Of a stretch of 64,000 nt of DNA, positions 53,361-62,099 are shown piece after piece. The DNA lies in assembly GCA_963775245.1 (NCBI GenBank), contig CAVZID010000021.1:133165-197164 (forward strand). The letters run 5' to 3'. Origin of the DNA: CAVSWT01 sp963775245. Lineage in GTDB: Bacteria; Bacteroidota; Ignavibacteria; Ignavibacteriales; Ignavibacteriaceae. Below the pieces are notes generated by a model, which ran no database searches, was not told where the DNA came from, and was given only the letters and a program-made list of their open reading frames with translations. Position 1 is the stretch's first letter. Each line of letters starts with the position of its first letter. Position numbers and translations under genes: made by a program.

Positions 53361-54356
53361 TTGAATCTTAAAGAATTTAGAAAAATTTTAATTATTAGGC
53401 TTAGTTCTTTAGGCGATATAATTCTAACTACTCCATTGATAAGATCTTTGAAAAAACAATATCCTAAATTGCAAATTGATTTTCTGCTTAGGCAGCAATA
53501 CAAAGATATTTTGGTAAATAATCCTTATGTCGATAATATTATATATTATGAATCGGATAACATTGAAAAGAAACAATTAGAAAGAAAATTATCCGAACAA
53601 AATTATGAACTGATTGTTGATCTTCAGGCCAATTTTAGATCCGCTTCAATTTCTTCAAAATTAAATGTAATCAAAGAGAAGTTTGACAAAAAAACTTTTG
53701 AAAAATTTTTACTTGTAAAATTCAAGATAAACAAACTGCAGAATTCAAAACAAATTCCAATAAGATATGCGGAGACAATTAATGATTTTCAACTTGACGA
53801 TAAAGGATTAGATTTATTTACTAACAATAATTCCTCAGCAGTATTAAACAGTGAAGAAAAATATATTGGCTTTTGTCCAGGCTCGCGTCACTTTACAAAA
53901 ATGTGGCCGGAAGAATATTATATTCAGTTGGGAAATTTATTAAAAATACATGGTTATAGGATAGTTCTTTTAGGCGGCTCAACCGATATTCAAATTTGTA
54001 ATAAAATTTCGAAATCAATACCATATTCAATGAACTTATGCAATGATGATGATATTTTACAGACTGCTGCTGATATGAAGAAGTGTGAATCTATAGTTTG
54101 TAACGATTCAGGATTAATGCATGTTGCATGTGCAGTTAAAGTTCCGGTTCTCACATTATTTGGATCTACAGTTAAAGAGTTTGGGTTTACTCCTTATAAA
54201 AACCATAATTCTATTTTAGAAAACAATTCATTATCTTGCAGGCCTTGTTCGCACATTGGTAGAGAAAGCTGCCCAAAAGGACATTTCAAGTGCATGCTGG
54301 AATTAAAGCCCGGGCAGGCTTTTGAAAAATTAATGCTTCTAATAAATTCTGAATGA
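53361..54356 (+). CDS. Glycosyltransferase family 9 (heptosyltransferase-like)
   Basis: 331 residues. GT9 hallmarks: KILIIRLSSLGDIILTTPLIRSL near the start, YIGFCPGSRHFTKMWPEEYY, VLLGGST, and VCNDSGLMHVACAVKVPVLTLFGST. Enzymes of this family (WaaF, WaaC) add heptose to lipopolysaccharide inner core. The start is a TTG; no ATG precedes the conserved segment. It overlaps the Kdo transferase gene by 4 bases (ATGA), supporting a role in lipopolysaccharide core synthesis. Confidence 0.88.
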   Translation: MNLKEFRKILIIRLSSLGDIILTTPLIRSLKKQYPKLQIDFLLRQQYKDILVNNPYVDNIIYYESDNIEKKQLERKLSEQNYELIVDLQANFRSASISSKLNVIKEKFDKKTFEKFLLVKFKINKLQNSKQIPIRYAETINDFQLDDKGLDLFTNNNSSAVLNSEEKYIGFCPGSRHFTKMWPEEYYIQLGNLLKIHGYRIVLLGGSTDIQICNKISKSIPYSMNLCNDDDILQTAADMKKCESIVCNDSGLMHVACAVKVPVLTLFGSTVKEFGFTPYKNHNSILENNSLSCRPCSHIGRESCPKGHFKCMLELKPGQAFEKLMLLINSE

Positions 54357-55630
54357 AACATATCTGGTCATTTTTTTATAACGTTATAATTGTTCCTATT
54401 CTTTTTGTTTTCGTCAGGTTAATAGGAATTTTTAATTCAAAAGTCAGGCGTGGAATTACCGGCAGAAGAAGAATTTTTGAGGAGCTGATTTTAAATGCCA
54501 CTTCGTTGGATAAATCAAAAAAATTAATTTGGTTCCATTCTTCTTCTTTAGGCGAATTTGAGCAAGCAAAACCTGTAATTGAAGAATTAAAAAAAGACAG
54601 CAGCATAAATATTTTAGTTACATTCTTTTCTCCTTCCGGTTTAGAGAATTCTAAAAAATATCCTTATGCCGATCTTGTTTCTTACCTTCCCTTCGATACA
54701 AAGGCAAATGCTGAAAAATTTATAACTATTGCAAGGCCTGATTTAGCTGTAATAATGCGTTATGATATTTGGCCAAATCACATTTGGTCAATGAAAAAGA
54801 AAGGGGTAACTTCATATCTTATTGACGCAACAATGAAACCTCGTTCATCAAGGAAATTTCCAATAATAAAAAATTTTCATAAAGTTTTGTTCAAAGATAT
54901 TTCAAAAATTTTAACTGTCTCTCAAATTGATTCCAAAGGATTTAAAAGTTTCGATTGTACCGATAACCAATTAATGGTTGTTGGGGACACAAGATTTGAT
55001 AGAGTTTATCAGAGAAGCTTACTAGCAAAAAACAGAAATCTAATTAAAGAAGAAGTCTTAAAGAATAAAAAAATATTGGTAGCCGGCAGTACCTGGGGAG
55101 TTGATGAAGATGTTATAATTCCTGCATTCATTAAACTTGCTAAATTTGATCCTGATGTTTTATTAATTATTGCGCCACATGAACCAACTTTAATTCATTT
55201 AGATAGAATTGAAAACGAATTCAGCCGGCAGCTAAAAACAATTAGATTTTCTCACTTAAATAATTATAAAGATGAGAGAGTAATAATTGTTGATTCAATT
55301 GGTATTTTGTTAACGTTATATACTTATGCTGATGCTGCTTTTATTGGCGGCAGCTTTAAACAAAATATTCATAATGTGCTTGAAGCTGCGGTATATGGCG
55401 TACCTGTATTATTCGGGCCTAAAATCGAAAACTCACAAGAGACTCAAAAACTGTTAAAATGCGGAGGCGGCATTTTAATTATGGACAGGCGTGATGCGTA
55501 CAAACAAATGAGATTACTTTTTAAAAATGATGAGCTTAGAAAAGAAAAAGGAAAACTCTCTTACGAATTTGTTAAAGAAAATTTAGGTGCCACGGAAAAA
55601 ATCTTAAAAGAAATTTACAATGTAATATAA
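54353..55630 (+). CDS. waaA: 3-deoxy-D-manno-octulosonic acid (Kdo) transferase
   Basis: 425 residues. GT30 family: adds Kdo to lipid IVA on the cytoplasmic face of the inner membrane. An N-terminal membrane anchor (VIIVPILFVFVRLIGIF) precedes IWFHSSSLGEFEQAKPVIEEL, SYLIDATMKPRS, LVAGSTWGVDEDVI, APHEP and ADAAFIGGSFKQNIHNVLEAA. All are standard. It overlaps the GT9 gene by 4 bases. Length matches E. coli WaaA (425 aa). Confidence 0.93.
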   Translation: MKHIWSFFYNVIIVPILFVFVRLIGIFNSKVRRGITGRRRIFEELILNATSLDKSKKLIWFHSSSLGEFEQAKPVIEELKKDSSINILVTFFSPSGLENSKKYPYADLVSYLPFDTKANAEKFITIARPDLAVIMRYDIWPNHIWSMKKKGVTSYLIDATMKPRSSRKFPIIKNFHKVLFKDISKILTVSQIDSKGFKSFDCTDNQLMVVGDTRFDRVYQRSLLAKNRNLIKEEVLKNKKILVAGSTWGVDEDVIIPAFIKLAKFDPDVLLIIAPHEPTLIHLDRIENEFSRQLKTIRFSHLNNYKDERVIIVDSIGILLTLYTYADAAFIGGSFKQNIHNVLEAAVYGVPVLFGPKIENSQETQKLLKCGGGILIMDRRDAYKQMRLLFKNDELRKEKGKLSYEFVKENLGATEKILKEIYNVI

Positions 55631-55713
55631 GTTTAAGCTCAAGTGTATGTTCAAGTTTGTTCAATCTTTCGTCCATTCAATTTTTTAATCTTTCAATCTT
55701 CTAACTTTGTAAT

Positions 55714-56223
55714 TTATAAGTACCTTTCCTTCAAAATATTTATATGATGCTTTTCATGTCCAGGAATTAAAAATAATACTGCCCTAACAGTTAATGGATT
55801 ATTATTTGCTATTCCTTTTTTATCATAATCATTTACATCGAAGCTTTTAAAAAGAGCAATCGTTGCTTCTCTTACTTTTTGATATTCGTCTAAAAGATTT
55901 GATAGCTCGCGTGAATTAAAATTTGCGTTGTTAATGTAATCATCCTGTTCAAAACCAGGCAACGATTGTGTTTCACCTCTCGCTATTGTAACAGCCCTGT
56001 AGCAAAATACTCTTTCAGAATCAATCAGATGTCCTAAGACTTCTTTAATACTCCACTTCCCTTCTGCGTAACTATGATTTGCTTCAGTTTCATTTAATGT
56101 TGATAGCAAATTTAGCATTTCTATTCTTTGTGATTCCATTAGTTCAATTGGATTTTCATCATTTATGTTTTGAAAATATGTTTCAAAATATTCTGGATAA
56201 TCACCTTTGTTTGGTCTTTTCAT
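55714..56223 (-). CDS. DinB/YfiT-like metal-binding protein
   Basis: 169 residues, four-helix DinB_2 fold. KWSIKEVLGHLIDSERVFCYRA provides the first His ligand and IPGHEKHHINIL the others. Such proteins bind divalent metal and some act as thiol-dependent transferases or bacillithiol S-transferases; none is proven for this member. Single gene, convergent with waaA. Start at 56223 with AAGGAAT upstream. Confidence 0.85.
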   Translation of the reverse strand: MKRPNKGDYPEYFETYFQNINDENPIELMESQRIEMLNLLSTLNETEANHSYAEGKWSIKEVLGHLIDSERVFCYRAVTIARGETQSLPGFEQDDYINNANFNSRELSNLLDEYQKVREATIALFKSFDVNDYDKKGIANNNPLTVRAVLFLIPGHEKHHINILKERYL

Positions 56224-56289
56224 TAAATTCCTTTCGTTAATTTGATAAAAAAAATTTAGTTCCTGAAAATGAAAAGGATATCATTAAAG

Positions 56290-56323
56290 CATCCCCCTCG
56301 GAGAGGTTTGGAGGGGCTTTTGA
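56290..56323. repeat. CCCCTC/GAGGGG-type repeat, copy 4 (degenerate)
   Basis: AGCATCCCCCTCGGAGAGG then TTTGGAGGGGCTTTT. It resembles the 8118 and 51028 copies. Confidence 0.55.
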
Positions 56324-56557
56324 CAATCATAATTTAAAAAGTTACCTTTTGACCAATTCATTTAAGTTAACTCTAAAGAATAAATTATTATTGAGTACAA
56401 CTGTTCTTCTATGAAAATCATTCCTCCATTTTTGATTTTACTGGGAGCGGGTCAAAAAACATTCAAATTCTTTTCGATAATTATACTTTGATTGAGACGT
56501 AAAAATCAAGATTAAACAGCAATTAGATCTTTATCATTAGCAATTACCTATTTGTTC

Positions 56558-56598
56558 AATTATCAAATTTTATATGAGCTATCAAAAATTTGATAATT
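56558..56598. repeat. Perfect 14-base inverted repeat
   Basis: AATTATCAAATTTT (56558-56571) and AAAATTTGATAATT (56585-56598), loop 13 bases. In a divergent gap, so not a terminator of a known gene; could be an operator, a transcript hairpin, or a repeat. Confidence 0.6.
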
Positions 56599-56741
56599 AT
56601 ATTTTTAATTCAATTGTTAATATAGTGATAATGACGTGTGTTTAATGAATTAAAAACTGGAACGGATAATGTATTTATTTTTTTTAAGCATATAATAAAA
56701 AAATACTAAAACATTTAGAAGTTTATATAAAGAGGTCAAAT

Positions 56742-59186
56742 ATGAAAAGAAAATTTTATTCTTTTTTACCTCAATCGCTTTTTCTACTTATCTGCATTTT
56801 GATTTTAAATTTAAAACCAACATATGCGCAGTGGATAAAATTATCCATCGATACAAAAGAACAATTAAATGATATTGTTATGCTCGATTCTGCCACTGCA
56901 ATAACTGTGGGAAGCGGAGGTTCAATTTTAAAAACCAATGACTCCGAGAAAACATGGCAGCACAAAGAATTGGTTTTCAGTATGATTATGAGTTGGAACA
57001 GCATCTCATTTAGCGATAAATTAAACGGTGCAATCGCAGGCAAAAATTACATTTTTACAACAACCACAGGCGGCGAAACTTGGTCTCCAATTCATTTTAG
57101 TGGTGGGAAGAATTTTATAAGTGTCCTTTGTGTCAATCCAGCAAATATATATGCCGGAGATGATTCCGGGTATATTTATAATTCAAGAGAAACAGGTAAA
57201 ACTTGGATTTCTGAACATCCGACTTCCTTACCTATAAATTCAATTTATACCGCAAAAGGCACATATATTAATGGTCCTGAAATTTTTGCTTTAACTTCCG
57301 ATTCTCTTTTTATTAAATCAGAGGATCCTTCAACACCATGGCATAACTGGGGCACATTGGGATATTTTTATGGTTTAGGTTCAGCGGCTCATAAGGGAGA
57401 TTATTCAGATAATGGCACTGCTTATATTGTTGGAGTGCAAGGTGATTTTGTAGCTGCTTCAGTAATAATACGGTTACGACCACCTGATTCACATTGGTAT
57501 ACTGTTGGACCTCCCAGCGAGATAGGAGAACTATATGGACTGACTATTCCGTCTTCTAAGTATGTTTATTCTTGTGGAGTTAATGGTAAAATATTAAAAT
57601 CATCAGATGGAGGAGATTATTGGATTTCACAAGAAACTCCTACAACTCAAAGATTAAATTCAATCTCATTTATTAATAATGAAATTGGTTTTGCAGTTGG
57701 AGATTCAGGAACAATACTTTATACTCAAAATGGCGGGGGATTCGACACTAGTAAATCAGGGCAACTTATTCCTTTTGGATTACAGGATAAAGTAATTACT
57801 TCTTTAACGGGAGAAGAATCAAGTAATTATTTTCCAATTAACTCCAAATACATTTTTGCAGGGACTCAAGATAACGGAATATTTATTAAATCGATCACTG
57901 CTCCTTTTGATAGTGCATGGGCTCCTTTGGGGCTTGAAGATAAATCAATCACTGCTTTAACTGTGCAGCATTGGGGTCGCGGTCCTGTTGATGGCCTATT
58001 ATTATATGCGGCTGTTTTACCGAATGATATACAAAATGATTCAACATTAATATTTAGCAGAGAGGTGCGTTTATCAGCAGATACAAATTGGATTAAATCC
58101 GACAGTGGTATAAATAAAAACGTAAACAGAATTAATACTTTGAATAGTTATTATTATACCGGACAAACCCCACCGCAGCCAATTCTTGCAGGAACTAATT
58201 TTGGTGTTTATACAAGTTTCAATAACTATTGGACTCAATCAGAAATGGAAGACGAGAATAATCTGCCATTAATAAATTCAATTGATGTTAGCCCTAAATG
58301 GTGGGGAAGACTAGCTTGGGCAGCCGGTAATATAGGTTTAAATCCGATGGCTTTTCTTTCAACAGATAAGGGAAAAACATGGAAGAGTTTCACTTTATCA
58401 GGTTATCAGAATACTTCAGCAACATCCATAACTGTAAATCCATTGCATCCTGATTCAGTTTATGTAAGCTGTGACAATAATATCTTATTTACATCTGATA
58501 ATGGTGAGACGTGGAATAATGTATTTACTTCAAGAGGTATTTTTATTAATGTATTGACTGTTGACAAAAATGACCCAGATAATGTTTTTGCAGGAGGTTT
58601 ATTTTATGATGACAGCCATCAAACCCCTAATCATGGAATATTCCTCCGCAGTACAAATGGAGGTAAAGATTGGTACGAGCCAGATTCTAATATAGATATG
58701 CAGATTAAAGAGGTAACTTCCATTGCTGTAATGGAAAATCCTCCTAACAACACACACAGTGTCTTTACAAACTATGTCTTTATCGGAACAAAAGGTACAG
58801 GCGTTTGGCAATATAAATATTCAATTTTAACAAGTGTAAATGAAAATAAAATTTATCCAGATAAATTTGTACTATATCAGAATTATCCCAATCCGTTCAA
58901 CCCAACTACAAAAATAAAATATGAAATCCCAGCTTCCCTTGCCAAAGGCATCCACTCGGGAAATCTCTCCCAAGGGGGGACTTTAATACAATTGAATATT
59001 TATGATGTATTGGGAAGAGAGGTTAAAACACTTGTAAATGAAACAAAGCAGCCCGGGAAATATGAAGTTGAATTTGATGCAAGTAAACTTTCAAGTGGAG
59101 TTTATTTCTATCAATTGAAAGCCGTGCCTTTCGGCAGGCAAGCTGGAGAATTTATACAAACAAAGAAGATGATTTTGTTAAAATGA
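56742..59186 (+). CDS. T9SS-secreted YCF48/BNR-repeat beta-propeller protein
   Basis: 814 residues. A signal peptide (to PTYAQ, about residue 30) is followed by repeated YCF48/BNR-like blades: TVGSGGSILKTNDSEKTW, SFINNEIGFAVGDSGTILYT, AGTQDNGIFI, SSDNGETWNN and STNGGKDWYEP (asp-box-like SxDxGxTW). The C-terminal T9SS tail begins YPDKFVLYQNYPNPFNPTTK and ends TKKMILLK. Two short segments in the tail (ASLAKGIHSGNLSQGG and VPFGRQAG) look inserted, because the usual tail lacks them; the DNA there is palindromic repeat-like. Function: surface or extracellular, unknown. Confidence 0.8.
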   Translation: MKRKFYSFLPQSLFLLICILILNLKPTYAQWIKLSIDTKEQLNDIVMLDSATAITVGSGGSILKTNDSEKTWQHKELVFSMIMSWNSISFSDKLNGAIAGKNYIFTTTTGGETWSPIHFSGGKNFISVLCVNPANIYAGDDSGYIYNSRETGKTWISEHPTSLPINSIYTAKGTYINGPEIFALTSDSLFIKSEDPSTPWHNWGTLGYFYGLGSAAHKGDYSDNGTAYIVGVQGDFVAASVIIRLRPPDSHWYTVGPPSEIGELYGLTIPSSKYVYSCGVNGKILKSSDGGDYWISQETPTTQRLNSISFINNEIGFAVGDSGTILYTQNGGGFDTSKSGQLIPFGLQDKVITSLTGEESSNYFPINSKYIFAGTQDNGIFIKSITAPFDSAWAPLGLEDKSITALTVQHWGRGPVDGLLLYAAVLPNDIQNDSTLIFSREVRLSADTNWIKSDSGINKNVNRINTLNSYYYTGQTPPQPILAGTNFGVYTSFNNYWTQSEMEDENNLPLINSIDVSPKWWGRLAWAAGNIGLNPMAFLSTDKGKTWKSFTLSGYQNTSATSITVNPLHPDSVYVSCDNNILFTSDNGETWNNVFTSRGIFINVLTVDKNDPDNVFAGGLFYDDSHQTPNHGIFLRSTNGGKDWYEPDSNIDMQIKEVTSIAVMENPPNNTHSVFTNYVFIGTKGTGVWQYKYSILTSVNENKIYPDKFVLYQNYPNPFNPTTKIKYEIPASLAKGIHSGNLSQGGTLIQLNIYDVLGREVKTLVNETKQPGKYEVEFDASKLSSGVYFYQLKAVPFGRQAGEFIQTKKMILLK
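58932..58979. repeat. Palindromic repeat inserted in the T9SS tail coding sequence (1)
   Basis: CCCTTGCCAAAGG then CATCCACTCGGG and CTCTCCCAAGGGGGG read as ASLAKGIHSGNLSQGG between YEIP and TLIQLNIYDVLG. Related tails lack it; inference from general knowledge of the tail. Confidence 0.55.
59122..59146. repeat. Palindromic repeat inserted in the T9SS tail coding sequence (2)
   Basis: GTGCCTTTCGGCAGGCAAGC reads VPFGRQAG between YQLKA and EFIQTKK, a 24-base in-frame insertion. It resembles CTTGCCTTCGGGCAGGCAG at 32027-32045. Confidence 0.6.
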
Positions 59187-59393
59187 AATTCAGAAAAATA
59201 ACATATTAAAGTTTTTTATTGACTTTATCTTTTTAATACCATACAATTAAGCATGTCATTTTTCTTTTAGGGGCATTAATTTATTGTTCTCTAAAAATTT
59301 CTTCAAGTCTCCTCACCCTAAAAAGTATTTCAAGCACATGCATTTCGTTCAACGAAAATAATTTTTGCGTTGTTAACATTTTAGTGGGAACTT

Positions 59394-62099
59394 ATGAGTG
59401 GGGCAAGGATGATTCAAAATCAAAAATTAAAATCATTTATTGTTTTACTTATTTCGTTTTATTTTTTCTGCCTTACTTCATTTTCGCAAAATAAACAAAA
59501 TTTTATAACACCTGTATTTGAAAATATTACAATTGAAGACGGTTTGCCTGAAAATAGTGTGACATGCATACTTCAGGATTATCTTGGATACATGTGGTTT
59601 GGTACACAAAACGGTTTGGTAAAATACGATGGTTATTCAATGAAAGTATATAAGCCGGATACAGCCGATAATAAAAGTATAAGTGGAAGTGAAATAGTCA
59701 CTCTTTTTGAAGATAGTAACAAAGCACTTTGGATCGGAACATTACACGGTCTTAACAAATTTAATCGTGAAGATGAATCATTCAAATCCTATCTGTTTAA
59801 TTCAAATGATTCAAACTCAATCAGTTCTGATTTAGTTCATACAATTTATGAAGACAGATTTGGCAGGTTTTGGATTGGAACACTTTGCGGACTGAATTTA
59901 TTTAACAGAGATAGTGAAAGGTTTACCCGTTTTTACTTTATTGATTCAAATTCAAAGGCAGTTAATCATATACAAGCGAATCAGTACAGATTAGGTATAA
60001 TTGCCATAACAGAGGATCCGCTCTCCAAAGATCTCCTGCTTGGTACAGCCTTGGAAGGATTGTGGATATTTAACGTCAATGAAAATAAAATTTCCAGATA
60101 CGAGTTCAATGATTCAACTGATATCAATAAAAAGATAGGTTGGATTCAAAACTTTTATAAAGCCAGGGATGGCAGGATATGGACGGCATCACTTAATAGC
60201 CTTTCTAGTTTTGATCCGGTCAGCAGAGAAATTAAATGCTATCTTGATTTTCCTATTAAAGAGGAAGAAAAATACTCTGAAACAAATTTTATAAGCGCTT
60301 CAGTGATCGAAGATCAATATGGAAAAATAATAGCGGGATTTTATGCAGGAGATAAAGGATTATTTTGCCTTGATCCCAACACCGGAGAAATAAACAATTT
60401 TGAATTGTTTCCAAACAAGCCTCAGAATTCTATGCTCAACAAGATATTTTCTGTTTATGAAGATCGTTCAGGTATTATATGGATCGGGACCTGGTCAACT
60501 GGTGTAAAAAAGTGGAACAATATTGAAAATAAATTTACTGTTTTGCAAAACATTGCAACAAATTCGAACACTCTAAGCAGTCCAATAGTTTATTCATTAA
60601 TTTGTGATCAGAAAGGTAATACCTGGTATTGCACACCAAGGGGTCTGGATAGGTATGATCAAAGGACCCATAGATATACCCACTACCTGAAAGATGAAAA
60701 ATGTGTTACTGATTTTATGGTTTATGCTGCAATGATTGATCATTCCGGCAATTTGTGGTTGGGAACAAGCAAGTGTGGACTCGTTAAATTTAATCCTCAG
60801 AATTCAACCTATCAATTTTATCTTAATAATCCCGATGAAATAAATCTAATCGATAAAACTATTCTCTGTCTTTTCCAGGATCATCTTGGTTATATTTGGA
60901 TTGGCACAGATGGTTTTGGTCTCTATAAATATGACAATAGAAACAGCAGCCGGGAACAATATAAAAATGATCCCGATGATTCTTTGAGTTTGAGCGGGGA
61001 TCAGGTACTTTCAATTTTGGAGGATCATGGTGGGAATCTTTGGGTAGGAACTAATTTAAATGGACTAAATAAGTATAACCGGGAGACCAGAACCTTCTCG
61101 TATGTTGGATTTCAAAATTGCATCTCGTTGTTTGAAGATAGTCATAACAGATTTTGGGTGGCTGAGTACAATTCAGGTTTAAATTTATTTGACACTGAAA
61201 AATTAAAGGTTATAACTAATTACAGTCAACAAAACGGACTGGCATCAAACACAATTGTTGGGGTTTTGGAGGACGATAGAAAAAATCTCTGGTTAGCTAC
61301 TGATGTTGGCATTTCGAGAGTTAATCCGCAAAACAAAACAACTAAAAATTTTGCGGTTGAGAATAAATTCTCAGACGTATTTAATTTTTATATACCATCG
61401 TGCATCGGAAAGGGAATTGACGGAACACTTTATATTAACACTAGGAAAGGTGTTGTAATCTTTAACCCCGTAAATGTAAAGGATGATCCCACACCACCGC
61501 AGGTGGTAATAAGTAATTTATCGTTATTTAACAAACCCGAAGAGAAACTTAATTACAATGGTTTTATTCCGGAAGCTAAGGGAATTACTCTTCCATTTAA
61601 TCAGAATGATTTACGTTTTGATTACGTGGCTTTACAGTATAATGAACCTCTAAAGAATACATACAAATATATCCTTGAAAATTTTGATAATGAATGGATC
61701 GATGCTGGAAATCAGAGAAATGCAACTTATACAAATCTTGAGCCCGGTGAATACACTTTTAAGGTTAATGCAGCAAATAGAGACGGAGTTTGGAACAAAA
61801 AAGGTGCATCACTTAAAATTATTATTACTCCCCCCTGGTGGATGACAAACCTTGCATATTTTTTCTTTGCACTAATCTTCTTCGGCATGCTTTATTTAAT
61901 CTGGAAAATGCAGTTGAAAAGAATAAGGATAAAACATGAATATGAAATGGGCAAATTCGAGGCAGAAAAACTTCATGAAGTTGATGAAATAAAATCACGT
62001 TTCTTTACAAATATCTCGCACGAATTCAGAACTCCCCTTACGTTAGTATTGGGACCAGTCAGGCAAATGATTGAGAAGGTAAATGATGGAAAAAAATGA
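59394..62099 (+). CDS. Hybrid two-component sensor, N-terminal part (propeller, Y_Y_Y, kinase start)
   Basis: 901 residues to an in-frame TGA. A signal peptide (LKSFIVLLISFYFFCLTSFSQ) precedes a long series of Reg_prop blades (for example DYLGYMWFGTQNGLVKYDGY, LWIGTLHGLNKFNRE, GLASNTIVGVLEDDRKNLWLAT), a Y_Y_Y domain (YTNLEPGEYTFKVNAANRDGVWN), a transmembrane helix (YFFFALIFFGMLYLIW) and the H-box FFTNISHEFRTPLTLVLGP with phospho-accepting His. This is the hybrid two-component regulator architecture of Bacteroidota. TGA at 62097-62099 interrupts it in the kinase domain, but the frame continues unbroken beyond. Confidence 0.85.
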   Translation: MSGARMIQNQKLKSFIVLLISFYFFCLTSFSQNKQNFITPVFENITIEDGLPENSVTCILQDYLGYMWFGTQNGLVKYDGYSMKVYKPDTADNKSISGSEIVTLFEDSNKALWIGTLHGLNKFNREDESFKSYLFNSNDSNSISSDLVHTIYEDRFGRFWIGTLCGLNLFNRDSERFTRFYFIDSNSKAVNHIQANQYRLGIIAITEDPLSKDLLLGTALEGLWIFNVNENKISRYEFNDSTDINKKIGWIQNFYKARDGRIWTASLNSLSSFDPVSREIKCYLDFPIKEEEKYSETNFISASVIEDQYGKIIAGFYAGDKGLFCLDPNTGEINNFELFPNKPQNSMLNKIFSVYEDRSGIIWIGTWSTGVKKWNNIENKFTVLQNIATNSNTLSSPIVYSLICDQKGNTWYCTPRGLDRYDQRTHRYTHYLKDEKCVTDFMVYAAMIDHSGNLWLGTSKCGLVKFNPQNSTYQFYLNNPDEINLIDKTILCLFQDHLGYIWIGTDGFGLYKYDNRNSSREQYKNDPDDSLSLSGDQVLSILEDHGGNLWVGTNLNGLNKYNRETRTFSYVGFQNCISLFEDSHNRFWVAEYNSGLNLFDTEKLKVITNYSQQNGLASNTIVGVLEDDRKNLWLATDVGISRVNPQNKTTKNFAVENKFSDVFNFYIPSCIGKGIDGTLYINTRKGVVIFNPVNVKDDPTPPQVVISNLSLFNKPEEKLNYNGFIPEAKGITLPFNQNDLRFDYVALQYNEPLKNTYKYILENFDNEWIDAGNQRNATYTNLEPGEYTFKVNAANRDGVWNKKGASLKIIITPPWWMTNLAYFFFALIFFGMLYLIWKMQLKRIRIKHEYEMGKFEAEKLHEVDEIKSRFFTNISHEFRTPLTLVLGPVRQMIEKVNDGKK

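Larger units (their letters stand above)
56224..56741. other. Gene-free divergent region
   Basis: Between the DinB-like gene and the T9SS-tailed gene. It holds a CCCCCTCGGAGAGG-type repeat (56290-56323) and a perfect 14-base inverted repeat (56558-56598). No gene is supported; RBS-like AAGAGGT stands before 56742. Confidence 0.6.
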
